A stretch of DNA of 64,000 nucleotides, from assembly GCF_029714325.1 (NCBI RefSeq), contig NZ_CP121666.1, forward strand, positions 3,224,001 through 3,288,000. Direction: 5' to 3'. Each line of letters begins with the position of its first letter. Position 1 is the stretch's first letter. Positions 18,862 through 27,268 of the stretch are shown piece after piece. A program made the position numbers and the translations under genes. Source of the stretch: Bradyrhizobium sp. CB1717 (GTDB lineage Bacteria > Pseudomonadota > Alphaproteobacteria > Rhizobiales > Xanthobacteraceae). The notes beneath the pieces are model-generated. The model worked only from the letters and a program-made list of their open reading frames with translations, ran no database searches and was not told where the DNA came from.

Positions 18862-19034
18862 CATTCGCTATGACGCCTGCTCCCATGTTCGACCCGAAGA
18901 CTGCGGAGCATCAGAATGCAGTCCCCGCCATCGTTGCGGACCCTGCCCGAGGCGAAGAATAACAGCTATGAAAGCTCGAAATCAAACGGCGGTGGGGCAT
19001 CCGTCCTCGTCTCCGTCGAGACAGGAGTACTTCG

Positions 19035-20516
19035 ATGACGAAAGCTGAGATCCGATTTCCGGTCGACGGCCGAACCCGAAAGATGTTCGTCGATGGCGCC
19101 TGGGTGGAAGCCCGCTCGGGCAAGGTCTTCGAGACGCGCAATCCAGCGACCGGCGAAGTCATCGGTCGAGTCCCGCGCGGCGAGGCGGCCGACATCAACG
19201 ACGCGGTCGCCGCGGCCCGTCGCGCCTTCATCGGGCCGTGGAGCCGCTTCAAGCCGTTCGAGCGGCAGGCGCTGCTGCTGCGTGTCGCCGACCTGTTCGA
19301 GAAACACTGGGAGGAGATCAGCCAGTCCGATACGGCCGACATGGGAATGCCGATCGTCCGGACGCGGGCGAACAAGCTCCGCGTGATCGGCATGCTGCGC
19401 TACTACGCCGGCATGGCGACCGCGCTCCACGGGCAGACCATCGATAACTCGCTGCCGGGGGATATCGTCTCGTTCACGCGGAAGGAGCCCATCGGCGTGG
19501 TTGGCGCAATCATTCCGTGGAATGCACCGACGGCCGCATCGGTCTGGAAGATCGGACCTGCGCTCGCGACCGGCTGCACGATCGTGCTCAAGCCGTCGGA
19601 AGAGGCGCCGCTGACTCCGCTGCTGATCGCGGACCTGATGAACGAGGCCGGCGTGCCGCCCGGCGTTGTCAACGTGGTGACCGGAACCGGGCCTGAGGCC
19701 GGCGCGCCTCTGGCCGAGCACCCCGGCGTCGACAAGATCGTCTTCACCGGCTCCACCGCGACCGGCCAGGCGATCATTCGCGCGTCGGCCGGCAACCTCA
19801 AGCGGGTGTCTCTCGAGCTTGGCGGAAAATCACCGGTCATCGTCTGCGCCGATGCCGACCTCGACAAGGCCGTGCCTGTTGCCGCGATGGCCGCGTTCGC
19901 CAACTCGGGCCAGATCTGCATCGCCGGCTCGCGCCTGTTCGTGGAGCGTAAAATCCACGATGAATTGGTCGAACGGCTCGGCAAGTTCGCCTCGGCGCTG
20001 AAGATCGGCGATGGCGCGGATCCGACGACGGAGATCGGGCCTCTCGTCTCCCGGCGACAGCTCGACAAGGTGGAGGGCTTCCTGCAAAGCGGGCGCGACG
20101 AAGGGGCAAAGGTCGTGGCCGGCGGACGGCGCGCGAAGGAGGGCGGTCTTGCGAAGGGCAACTTCGTCGAGCCGACCGTGTTCGCCGGCGTCTCCGACGA
20201 CATGCAGATTGCCCGTGACGAGATCTTCGGCCCGGTCATTTCCGCTTTGCCGTTCGACACCCTCGACGAGGCCGTGGAAAGAGCCAACGCGACGCCGTAC
20301 GGGCTCGCGGCAGGTGTCTTCACGCGCGACGTGAGCAAGGCGCATGTGATCTCGCGCAGCCTCCGTGCAGGGTCGGTGTGGGTGAACACCTATCACGCAA
20401 TCGATCCCGCAATGCCGTTCGGCGGCTACAAGATGAGCGGATATGGCCGCGAGGGCGGCACCGAACAGCTCGACGAATACCTGCAAACGAAGGGGGTCTG
20501 GATCAAGCTTGACTGA
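19035..20516 (+). CDS. Aldehyde dehydrogenase (betaine/aminoaldehyde type)
   Basis: A 493-residue NAD(P)-dependent aldehyde dehydrogenase. Key parts are GAIIPWNAPTAASVWKIGPAL, KIVFTGSTATGQAII, the catalytic Glu in SLELGGKSPVIV and the catalytic Cys in NSGQICIAGSRLFVE. The C-terminal AIDPAMPFGGYKMSGYGREGG is a group marker. The ribosome site CAGGAG precedes ATG 19035. It converges with a minus-strand monooxygenase operon and could oxidise an aldehyde from it. The substrate cannot be assigned. Confidence 0.88.
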   Translation: MTKAEIRFPVDGRTRKMFVDGAWVEARSGKVFETRNPATGEVIGRVPRGEAADINDAVAAARRAFIGPWSRFKPFERQALLLRVADLFEKHWEEISQSDTADMGMPIVRTRANKLRVIGMLRYYAGMATALHGQTIDNSLPGDIVSFTRKEPIGVVGAIIPWNAPTAASVWKIGPALATGCTIVLKPSEEAPLTPLLIADLMNEAGVPPGVVNVVTGTGPEAGAPLAEHPGVDKIVFTGSTATGQAIIRASAGNLKRVSLELGGKSPVIVCADADLDKAVPVAAMAAFANSGQICIAGSRLFVERKIHDELVERLGKFASALKIGDGADPTTEIGPLVSRRQLDKVEGFLQSGRDEGAKVVAGGRRAKEGGLAKGNFVEPTVFAGVSDDMQIARDEIFGPVISALPFDTLDEAVERANATPYGLAAGVFTRDVSKAHVISRSLRAGSVWVNTYHAIDPAMPFGGYKMSGYGREGGTEQLDEYLQTKGVWIKLD

Positions 20517-20597
20517 TTCCGGGACGACGCAGCCACCGCGCGAGCATCATGAAGGAGGTTTGCGCAATCAGGTTGCGTCGTCGGGCCGCAGGGCTGG

Positions 20598-20897
20598 CTA
20601 GGGCATTCGTTCGATATGAGCGCGGATCGCCTGTCGTTCGGCATCGATCCAGCCATGCTCGCGGGCCTTGGCCACCATCACCGCATAGCCCTGATCCCAG
20701 CTTGCGTCGTCGGGGCGGCCTGGCAGGGTCGGGACCAGATCGATCGAGACGAGCGCATTGCGACCGTCGAGAAGGGTAATGCCATTCCAGCTCTGTGCGT
20801 CGGTGCGGACATCGGCGCGCAGGACCAGCTTGAACCTTTTGAAGTCGAATGGCTCGGTCAGACGGACGGCACCGCCGTCCAGGCATTCGATGATCAC
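20598..20897 (-). CDS. Hypothetical protein at the end of the monooxygenase operon
   Basis: A protein of 99 residues if it begins at the GTG giving VIIECLDGGAVRLTEPFDFK; an ATG 8 codons upstream (20921) is the alternative. The middle carries SWNGITLLDGRNALVSIDLVPTLPG, and the end AREHGWIDAERQAIRAHIER is helical. It follows a flavin reductase gene by under 70 bases on the same strand and shares the composition of its neighbours. I do not recognise the family. Confidence 0.55.
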   Translation of the reverse strand: MIIECLDGGAVRLTEPFDFKRFKLVLRADVRTDAQSWNGITLLDGRNALVSIDLVPTLPGRPDDASWDQGYAVMVAKAREHGWIDAERQAIRAHIERMP

Positions 20898-20964
20898 GGC
20901 GCGGCTCCTTCTTGCGCTCACGGCCTGTCTGGTGACGATGCCAGGATCGCCACCAGGGATGCGG

Positions 20965-21480
20965 CTAGGCTTGCGGCAGCGCGCGCAATGCGCCCTGGAA
21001 ATTGACGAGGGGATCGCCGTTGCCGCCGCGGGTGGCCACGATCCGGCCGATGAAGAGACCGTGGGTGCCTACCACCTGGTGATGGTGGAGCACGCATTCC
21101 AGTGCGCCGATCGCCGGTCCGAGCAGCGGCACGTCGAGAACGCCTTGCTCCCATGGCGCCGTCGCGAAGCGGTCGATGCCCTTGGCGCCGCCGGCGAAAC
21201 GCAGTGCCAGATCCTCCTGCCCGCTGCCGAGCAGACTGATCCCGAAGCGGCCGTTGGCGAGGATGGCGGCATGCGTTTCGGAGCTTGAATTGACGCCGAC
21301 GAGAAGGCAGGGCGGGTCCATGCACAGCGAGGTGACGGAGCTGACCGTCAGCCCGCGCCGTGTGGTTTCCGTTCCCGTTGCGACGATGGCGACGCCGCTC
21401 GCGAGGTTGCGCATGGCCAGCCGGAACTCGGCGGCTTCGACCGAGCGGAAATCGGTCATTTGAGCCATCTGACATCCCAT
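20965..21480 (-). CDS. Flavin reductase family protein
   Basis: A 171-residue flavin reductase-like FMN-binding protein. It contains FRLAMRNLASGVAIVATG, GLTVSSVTSLCMDPPCLLVGV with the split-barrel flavin-binding pattern, GRFGISLLGSGQEDLALRFAG and the C-terminal LHHHQVVGTHGLFIGRI. Such proteins supply reduced flavin to two-component monooxygenases. It lies 36 bases downstream of a luciferase-like monooxygenase gene on the same strand, an obvious partner. A Met at codon 5 or 8 could also be the start. Confidence 0.88.
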   Translation of the reverse strand: MGCQMAQMTDFRSVEAAEFRLAMRNLASGVAIVATGTETTRRGLTVSSVTSLCMDPPCLLVGVNSSSETHAAILANGRFGISLLGSGQEDLALRFAGGAKGIDRFATAPWEQGVLDVPLLGPAIGALECVLHHHQVVGTHGLFIGRIVATRGGNGDPLVNFQGALRALPQA

Positions 21481-21516
21481 GACGTGCCTCCGAACCTCGC
21501 GCCTCGCCGGTCTCGC

Positions 21517-22599
21517 TTATGCCGGAACCGCTTCGCCTGCGACCTTGCCGCGGCCGGATTTCAGCTCCTTCCGGATCGCGGGAATGATCCTGCTGCCCCA
21601 CAATTCGATCTGGCGCAGCATCGTGCGCTGATCGAAATCGCCGAGCTGGGTCTGCAGCGCGATGTGGGTCGGCTTGAGGATGCTGATCTCTTCCAGCATG
21701 CGGTCGATCACCTGATTGACGCTGCCGACGGGCAGGTTGCTGCGCATCGTCTCCAGGCTCATGTCGTTCGGCCCGGCCTCCTCCTTGATCAGATAGCCGT
21801 CGTCGCTCTGGGCACGCCGGAACTTCAGGCTTTCGGACAGCCGGCGCTGGAAGCGCGCATTGTCCAGATAGGACTGGATCTCGCTGTCATTGTCGCTGGC
21901 ATAGGCGCAGCGCAGGAAGCCGAAGCGCGTGTCGTCGATGGAGCGGCCTTCCGTCGCCGCGATTCCCTCGAGACGTTCGCGCAAGGCCTTGATCGCGTCG
22001 AGGCCGTTGAGCAGCGCGGTGACGAAGAGGTTGTGGTTGTCACGAATGGCGCGGCCGAGCGTCTCGCCGTGGCCGGACGTGACCCAGATCGGCGGCATCG
22101 GCTTCTGCACCGTGCGCACGGCGATCGCGGTCGGCGGCATCTTCAGGTGTTCACCCGAATAGGAGAAGATGCGCTCTTTTATGCCGGCGTGGAGCACGTC
22201 GTAGAACTCGGCGAACAGCGCGTGCGAATGGTCGAGGTCGACGCCGAAGCGGTCGAACTCGAACTTCTGGTAGCCCGAGCCGATGCCGAGATCGAGGCGG
22301 CCGTTCGAGACCGTATCGGCAAAGCCGATTTCGCCGAGCAGCCGCGCCGGATTGTACAGCGGCAGCACGCAGACGGCGGTGCCGAGGCGGATGCGCTTGG
22401 TCAGGCCCGCGCAATGCGAGACCATCATCAGCGGCGAGGGGCAGAGGCTGTAATTGTTGAAATGGTGCTCGGCGTACCAGGCGGTATCGAAGCCGGCGTG
22501 CTCGGCGGCGACGGTCTGCTCGACGGCATTGTTGATGACCTGCTGCGAGCTCTGATGATAGCCGCGCTGCTGCGCCAGAATGAATACGCCGAATTCCAT
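21517..22599 (-). CDS. LLM-class flavin-dependent monooxygenase
   Basis: A 360-residue bacterial-luciferase-like protein beginning MEFGVFILAQQRGYHQSSQQ, with GCGGAGGAAGC upstream as a strong ribosome site; this places the start at 22599 although the frame is open further. It has the luciferase barrel segments AEHAGFDTAWYAEHHFNNY, TKRIRLGTAVCVLPLYNPARLLGE, GRLDLGIGSGYQKFEFDRFG and PPIWVTSGHGETLGRA. Family enzymes use FMNH2 from a separate reductase to oxidise aldehydes, alkanes, sulfonates or cyclic ketones. The reductase is the next gene; the LysR regulator is divergent. Confidence 0.9.
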   Translation of the reverse strand: MEFGVFILAQQRGYHQSSQQVINNAVEQTVAAEHAGFDTAWYAEHHFNNYSLCPSPLMMVSHCAGLTKRIRLGTAVCVLPLYNPARLLGEIGFADTVSNGRLDLGIGSGYQKFEFDRFGVDLDHSHALFAEFYDVLHAGIKERIFSYSGEHLKMPPTAIAVRTVQKPMPPIWVTSGHGETLGRAIRDNHNLFVTALLNGLDAIKALRERLEGIAATEGRSIDDTRFGFLRCAYASDNDSEIQSYLDNARFQRRLSESLKFRRAQSDDGYLIKEEAGPNDMSLETMRSNLPVGSVNQVIDRMLEEISILKPTHIALQTQLGDFDQRTMLRQIELWGSRIIPAIRKELKSGRGKVAGEAVPA

Positions 22600-22721
22600 C
22601 GATTGCTTCCTCCGCTGATCGTGGTCGCTCTTGCGACGCGTTCTCATCACGTTAGGGGCTTGAGCTTTTTCGAACAATTGACGTAATCTGAGCATGTCCT
22701 TTGCAGAATCTGAAAAGATCG

Positions 22722-23639
22722 ATGAATCGCCTCCAGGCCATGGAATTGTTCGTCAGCGCCGTGCGCGAGGGCAGCTTCTCGGCTGCCGGCCGCCGCGTCG
22801 GGCTCTCGCCGGCGTCGGTGTCGCGCTATATCGGCGAGCTCGAGGCGCAGCTCGGCGTGCAGCTCCTGAACCGCAGCACGCGCCATCTCGGATTGACCGA
22901 TGCCGGCAAGATCTTCTTCCAGCGCACCGAGCAGGTGCTGCACGGCATCGAGGATGCCGAAGCCGCCGCGCTCGCGCTGCAGACCGCGCCGCGCGGAACG
23001 TTGCGGGTGCACTCGCGGACGCTGTTCGGCATCAAGGTGCTGTCGCCGCTGATCCCGGGCTTCCAGAAGCTCTATCCGGAGCTGAAAGTGGAGCTGCGCC
23101 TGTCCGAGCGGCGCCCCCAGCTTCGCGAAGATGAATTCGACGTCGACTTCCAGATTCAGGCGGCGAAAGACCCGGCCCTCATGCAGCGAAGGCTGCTGAG
23201 GAGCGAGCGGATTCTCGTGGCTTCACCGGACTATGTCGCCCGGATGCCGAAATTGCGCGAGCCGGAGGACATCACCCGCCACCATTGCCTGACCTACTGG
23301 ATGGGACCGGACGACGTGGTCTGGAAGTTCATGCACAGGAACAGGCTGCGTGAGATCGTGGTGCCGTCATCCTTCAGCAGCAACAACGGGGTGGTGCTTT
23401 GCGATCTCGCCGCCGGCGGGCACGGCATCGCCCTGCTGGATGATTACACCGTGGCGGAGGAGTTGAAGCGTGGCCGCCTGATACGTCTGCTGCCGGGTTT
23501 CCGGGTGACGAACTCCACCTTCGACGAGGGCATGTATGCGACGTTTCTCCAGAGCAGCTATCTGCCGGAAAAGATCAGGGTGTTCGTGGACTACATGGCG
23601 GAGCACGTGCCGAAGCAGGTCAAGAGATCGGCGCGGTAG
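22722..23639 (+). CDS. LysR family transcriptional regulator
   Basis: A 305-residue LysR protein. The N-terminal winged HTH reads MNRLQAMELFVSAVREGSFS, AAGRRVGLSPASVSRYIGEL and LGVQLLNRSTRHLGLTDAG. The effector domain contains RGTLRVHSRTLFGIKVLSPL and NNGVVLCDLAAGGHGIALLD. ATG 22722 is the usual LysR start. It is divergent from the luciferase-like monooxygenase operon, which is its probable target. Confidence 0.92.
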   Translation: MNRLQAMELFVSAVREGSFSAAGRRVGLSPASVSRYIGELEAQLGVQLLNRSTRHLGLTDAGKIFFQRTEQVLHGIEDAEAAALALQTAPRGTLRVHSRTLFGIKVLSPLIPGFQKLYPELKVELRLSERRPQLREDEFDVDFQIQAAKDPALMQRRLLRSERILVASPDYVARMPKLREPEDITRHHCLTYWMGPDDVVWKFMHRNRLREIVVPSSFSSNNGVVLCDLAAGGHGIALLDDYTVAEELKRGRLIRLLPGFRVTNSTFDEGMYATFLQSSYLPEKIRVFVDYMAEHVPKQVKRSAR

Positions 23640-23648
23640 CCGGAAAGG

Positions 23649-24533
23649 CTAGCCTGGGCCGAATCTGTGCGCCGGCAGTCCGCGAACGCAGAGCCCTTCG
23701 ACGGCGAACAGGCCGCCGGCATCGGGGTGATCGTCGGCGAGCGCGTGGCTGCGCGAGATCGATGTCACGTAGAGAACATCGAGATCGGGGCCGCCGAAGC
23801 ACACGCTGGTCGGATGACGGACCGGCATGTCGATCGTCCGCACGATCTCTCCGTCCGGCGCAAACCGCGCGATCTTGCCGATGCGCACCAGCACGGACCA
23901 GATATGACCGTCCGCATCGACCGTTGCACCGTCGCAGCCGGACCCCAGCGCTTCCGTGTCGATGAAGACGCGCTTGTTGGCGAGGGGGCCGTCTGCCCTG
24001 TAGTCATAGGCCCAGATGATCCGCCTTGCGCTGTCGGCGATGTAGAAGGTCCGTCCGTCCGGGCTGAAGCACGGTCCGTTGCTCACGGCGAGGTCCGTCT
24101 CCAGGAGTTGCAGCGTGCCCTTTGCGTCCAGCCGATAGAGGCCGCCGAGCGGCGCCTCATCGGGAGCACGATCGCCGTGCATCGTACCTGCGAGGAAGTT
24201 GCCCTGGGGATCGGCCTTGCCGTCGTTCAGCCGCACCTTGGGGTGGTCGAGCCCGATCGATGGGCCCTCCGTCAGCGCGCGTTTATCGAAATCGTAAGCC
24301 GCAAATCCGTTGCGCAGGGCGAGGACCGCGCCGCCGTTGCCTCGCAACGCCAGCGAGCCGATCGGCGCGGGCACGCTGAACTGCTCGGTCGCGCCGGTCG
24401 CTGGGTCTAGCGCGTGGATCAATCCGGCCAGAGAGTCGATCCAGTAGAGGCACTGCCCGCGCTCGTCCCACACCGGGCTCTCGCCGAGCAGGTCCCTGGT
24501 CGCGCCGAGGCGCCTGATGCGGACTGCGCTCAT
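23649..24533 (-). CDS. SMP-30/gluconolactonase family protein
   Basis: A 294-residue six-bladed beta-propeller of the SMP-30/LRE family. The first metal ligand lies in DLLGESPVWDERGQCLYWID; later blades show VRLNDGKADPQGNFLAGTM, AVSNGPCFSPDGRTFYIADS and GSGCDGATVDADGHIWSVL, which contain the expected Asn and Asp ligands. The family hydrolyses sugar lactones and other lactones with a divalent metal. It is divergent from a TetR gene, and the TetR-type palindrome at 24562 sits in the shared promoter region. A lactone in the pathway encoded downstream would fit. Confidence 0.87.
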   Translation of the reverse strand: MSAVRIRRLGATRDLLGESPVWDERGQCLYWIDSLAGLIHALDPATGATEQFSVPAPIGSLALRGNGGAVLALRNGFAAYDFDKRALTEGPSIGLDHPKVRLNDGKADPQGNFLAGTMHGDRAPDEAPLGGLYRLDAKGTLQLLETDLAVSNGPCFSPDGRTFYIADSARRIIWAYDYRADGPLANKRVFIDTEALGSGCDGATVDADGHIWSVLVRIGKIARFAPDGEIVRTIDMPVRHPTSVCFGGPDLDVLYVTSISRSHALADDHPDAGGLFAVEGLCVRGLPAHRFGPG

Positions 24534-24561
24534 GGTTCCTTCCGCGGGAATCGCCGGACTT

Positions 24562-24573
24562 GACCGATCGGTC
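24562..24573. promoter_or_regulatory. Probable TetR operator, copy 1
   Basis: The perfect palindrome GACCGATCGGTC lies 28 bases upstream of the SMP-30 gene start and 59 bases upstream of the TetR start. It is extended by an upstream T and a downstream half-repeat (TGACCGATCGGTCGGTGA). The same core occurs twice more at 26357 and 26433 and I did not find it elsewhere in the window. Confidence 0.75.
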
Positions 24574-24632
24574 GGTGAAAACCTAGTTTCATTCTAAAGA
24601 CTCTTCTGGCTGACGAATGGATTGCGGAGTTC

Positions 24633-25307
24633 ATGACTGAACTGTCAACGATGAAGGACGGTGTTGCGAACCAGGCCGAGGCCTCGGACCGCGTGCTGCA
24701 GATCCTCGCCGAGGCCGGGCGGCTGTTCGCCAGCAAGGGTTTCGAGGGCACTTCGATGCGCGACATCGCGCTCGCCTGCGGCATCTCCAAGTCGCTGCTC
24801 TATCATCACTTCTCCAACAAGGACGAGATCTATGCACGCGTCGCGGTCGGCTCGACGCTCGAGCTCTATTTGTTCGTGCGCGACCGGATTCCTGACGGGC
24901 CGCCATCGCAGAAGATCCGCGCGTTCATGGTCGCCACGGCGGAATATTTCCGCCGGTACCGCTGGGCCTGGATCGCCTCGACGACCGCGTTCTGGAACGA
25001 CCCCGATCGCCAGCGGCACAAGGAGCGGCTGACGCGCCGCGACCGCTTCGAGAACTTTCTGCGCGGCCTGATCCAGGAAGCGATCGATGCCGGCGAGATC
25101 CGCAAGGTCGATGTCCCCATGACCGGCCGGCTGATCCTGTCCTCGCTCAACTGGATGCATCGCTGGTACAATCCCAACAAGTCCGCGACCCCCGAGCAGA
25201 TCGCGGAGATCTTCTTCGACATGATCTTCAACGGCCTGCGCAGCGGCGAGCTTGTCGAACTTCCGGCGACGGAGCCGCCCAAGGCCGGCCGGCGCAAATC
25301 GCGCTGA
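24633..25307 (+). CDS. TetR/AcrR family transcriptional regulator
   Basis: A 224-residue TetR protein. The HTH is ILAEAGRLFASKGFEGTSMRDIALACGISKSLLYHHFSNKDEIYAR (about residues 24-70). The C-terminal part is all-helical, with a TetR_C-like YRWAWIASTTAFWNDPDRQR and GRLILSSLNWMHRWYNP. ATG 24633 is used; a Met at codon 7 is possible. A palindrome with GACCGATCGGTC core lies in its own promoter and in the promoter of the downstream catabolic run, so it is the likely repressor of the whole block, released perhaps by a CoA ester. Confidence 0.9.
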   Translation: MTELSTMKDGVANQAEASDRVLQILAEAGRLFASKGFEGTSMRDIALACGISKSLLYHHFSNKDEIYARVAVGSTLELYLFVRDRIPDGPPSQKIRAFMVATAEYFRRYRWAWIASTTAFWNDPDRQRHKERLTRRDRFENFLRGLIQEAIDAGEIRKVDVPMTGRLILSSLNWMHRWYNPNKSATPEQIAEIFFDMIFNGLRSGELVELPATEPPKAGRRKSR

Positions 25308-25329
25308 CCGGGCGGGCGGCGGCCGCGCC

Positions 25330-26307
25330 TTACTCCAGAACGATGTTCTGCGCCTTGATCACCGGCCCCCAGAGCGCGGCGTCCTTGGTCAACTGGGCGT
25401 CGAGCCGTTCCGGTGCTCCGGTATCCACCATCAGGCCGTCGGTCTCGAGCTGCTTTGCGATTTCCGGCTTCTGCATAGCAGCGTTGGCCCCCGCGTTCAG
25501 CCGCGCGACCACGTCGCGCGGCGTGCCCGCGGGCGCGTGCAGGGCGGTCCAGAACGAGGCCGTGAGGTCGGGATAGCCGGCTTCGGCCAGCGTCGGTATC
25601 TCTGGAAGGCTCGCCATGCGCTTTTCGGAGGAGACCGCGAGGATGCGGAGCTGACCGCCGCGCGCATGCTCGATCACGGCGGCGGGCGTTGCGAAATTGA
25701 GATCGCACTCCCCCGACAGCGTCTCCATGATGGAGGCCGGATTGTTGCGATAGGCGACCTCGGTGACGGCAAATCCCATCGACTTGCCCATCATGATCCC
25801 GAACAAATGCGTGACGCTGCCCGGACCGAGCGTGGCGTAGAACAGTGGCTTGTCGCGGCCCTTGGCGTAGGCGACGAAGCTCTTGACGTCGGTGGCCGGC
25901 GTGCGCGCGTTCACGGTCAGTGACAGCGGCCCGTTGCAGAGCATGGCGACGGAGGCGAAGTCCTCGAGCTTGTAGGGCAGGTTCTTGCGCAGCAGGACGT
26001 TCAGCGAAATCGGCCCGGTGCCGCCGGCCAAGAGAACCGATCCGTCCTTCGGCGCGCGCGCGACGTATTGCGATCCGACGATGCCGTTGGCGCCCGGCTT
26101 GTTGTCGACCAGGACCGGCTGGTCCAGGCTTTCCGCCATCGCTTTCGCGATCGAGCGCATCAGGCTGTCGATGGAGCCGCCCGGCGCATAAGGCACGATG
26201 ATGAAGATCTGCGACGCGCGCGCCCGGACGATTGCAGGCGCGCCAAGCGGCGCGGCGAGAGCGCCGGCGATCAGAGCTGTCGCCTGGCGTCGGCTGATCC
26301 TGGGCAT
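25330..26307 (-). CDS. tctC: Tripartite tricarboxylate transporter substrate-binding protein
   Basis: A 325-residue Bug/TctC periplasmic binding protein. The N-terminus PRISRRQATALIAGALAAPL has a twin-arginine-like signal. The mature part begins IFIIVPYAPGGSIDSLMRSI with the ligand-loop pattern and continues with VDNKPGANGIVGSQYVARA and ATLGPGSVTHLFGIMMGKS. It binds a carboxylate for import by TctB and TctA, which lie at the far end of the divergent operon about 9 kb away. Two operator copies separate this gene from that operon, so all three are likely co-regulated. Confidence 0.9.
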   Translation of the reverse strand: MPRISRRQATALIAGALAAPLGAPAIVRARASQIFIIVPYAPGGSIDSLMRSIAKAMAESLDQPVLVDNKPGANGIVGSQYVARAPKDGSVLLAGGTGPISLNVLLRKNLPYKLEDFASVAMLCNGPLSLTVNARTPATDVKSFVAYAKGRDKPLFYATLGPGSVTHLFGIMMGKSMGFAVTEVAYRNNPASIMETLSGECDLNFATPAAVIEHARGGQLRILAVSSEKRMASLPEIPTLAEAGYPDLTASFWTALHAPAGTPRDVVARLNAGANAAMQKPEIAKQLETDGLMVDTGAPERLDAQLTKDAALWGPVIKAQNIVLE

Positions 26308-26356
26308 GGAAATCCTCCTCGAGCGTCGTTCTTGCTTGCCGCGAAATCTATCGGCT

Positions 26357-26368
26357 GACCGATCGGTC
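26357..26368. promoter_or_regulatory. Probable TetR operator, copy 2
   Basis: GACCGATCGGTC again, 49 bases before the tctC start. The wider sequence TGACCGATCGGTCGGTCA (26356-26373) can also be read as TGACCGA-TCGG-TCGGTCA, a second overlapping palindrome. Confidence 0.75.
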
Positions 26369-26432
26369 GGTCAATAGGTGAGACGCAGTATGTTGCAAGT
26401 CGCCGCAGTTGGTGTTATCAGCACAAAAAGCT

Positions 26433-26444
26433 GACCGATCGGTC
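26433..26444. promoter_or_regulatory. Probable TetR operator, copy 3
   Basis: The best palindrome of the three, TGACCGATCGGTCA (26432-26445), ends 52 bases before the enoyl-CoA hydratase start. It is 76 bases from copy 2, close to seven helical turns, so the two copies lie roughly on one face of the DNA. Confidence 0.78.
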
Positions 26445-26496
26445 AGGCCGTCGAGACGGCGCAAGCAATACGAACAGAAGCCAACGGAGGAAGCCC

Positions 26497-27267
26497 ATGT
26501 CAGGAGATATCGTCACCCTCGAAGTGTCCGATAACATCGCGCTGGTGACGCTGAACCGGCCTCCGGTGAACGCGCTCGATCGTGCCATGCGCGACCGCAT
26601 CGTCGCGGTGTTCGACGAGATTTCCGAGCGCCAGGACGTCAGGGTCGCGATCCTGACCGGCGCCGGAAAGGTGTTCTGCAGCGGCGCGGATCTGAAGGAC
26701 CGGCCGGACCCGACCAAGATCGGCGCGTTTCACAGCCACAACCGCATCACGCGCGAGACCGGCAATTGCATCCGCGAATGCGCGAAGCCCGTCATCGCGG
26801 CGATCAACGGTGTCGCGCTGGGCGCCGGTGTCGGCCTGATGGCCTCCTGCGACATCTTCTACGCCTGCGAGGAAGCCGTCTTCGGCATGCCCGAGATCAA
26901 CGTTGGCCTCGCCGGCGGTGCAGCGATGCTGAATACGCTGTTCGGCCGCTCGCTGATGCGCCGGATGTTCTTCACCGGCTATCGCGTGCCGGCCGCCGAG
27001 CTCTATCGTCTCGGCATCATCGAGGCCTGCACCACCAAGGAGAACCTGCTCCCCGAAGCGATGAAGCTCGCGCGCGAGATCGCCTCGAAGAGCCCGATCG
27101 CGATGGAGTACGCCAAGAACGCGGCGAACATGGTCGAGCTGATGCCGCCGCGCGATGCCTATCGCTTCGAGCAGAACATCACGATGGCCCTGTCCAAGAC
27201 GGAAGACGCCAAGGAAGCGCGCATGGCGTTCCTCGAGAAGCGCGCGCCGGTGTTCAAGGGACGCTGA
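26497..27267 (+). CDS. Enoyl-CoA hydratase/isomerase family protein
   Basis: A 256-residue crotonase. It contains ALVTLNRPPVNALDRAMRDR, the oxyanion-hole segment VFCSGADLKDRPD, VIAAINGVALGAGVGLMASC and the catalytic-loop region AVFGMPEINVGLAGGAAML. The glutamate in PEINVGL matches one of the two catalytic acids of hydratases. It opens the long + strand operon after operator copy 3, with ribosome site AACGGAGGAAG before ATG 26497. It would hydrate an unsaturated acyl-CoA made by the dehydrogenases downstream. Confidence 0.9.
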   Translation: MSGDIVTLEVSDNIALVTLNRPPVNALDRAMRDRIVAVFDEISERQDVRVAILTGAGKVFCSGADLKDRPDPTKIGAFHSHNRITRETGNCIRECAKPVIAAINGVALGAGVGLMASCDIFYACEEAVFGMPEINVGLAGGAAMLNTLFGRSLMRRMFFTGYRVPAAELYRLGIIEACTTKENLLPEAMKLAREIASKSPIAMEYAKNAANMVELMPPRDAYRFEQNITMALSKTEDAKEARMAFLEKRAPVFKGR

Positions 27268-27268
27268 G

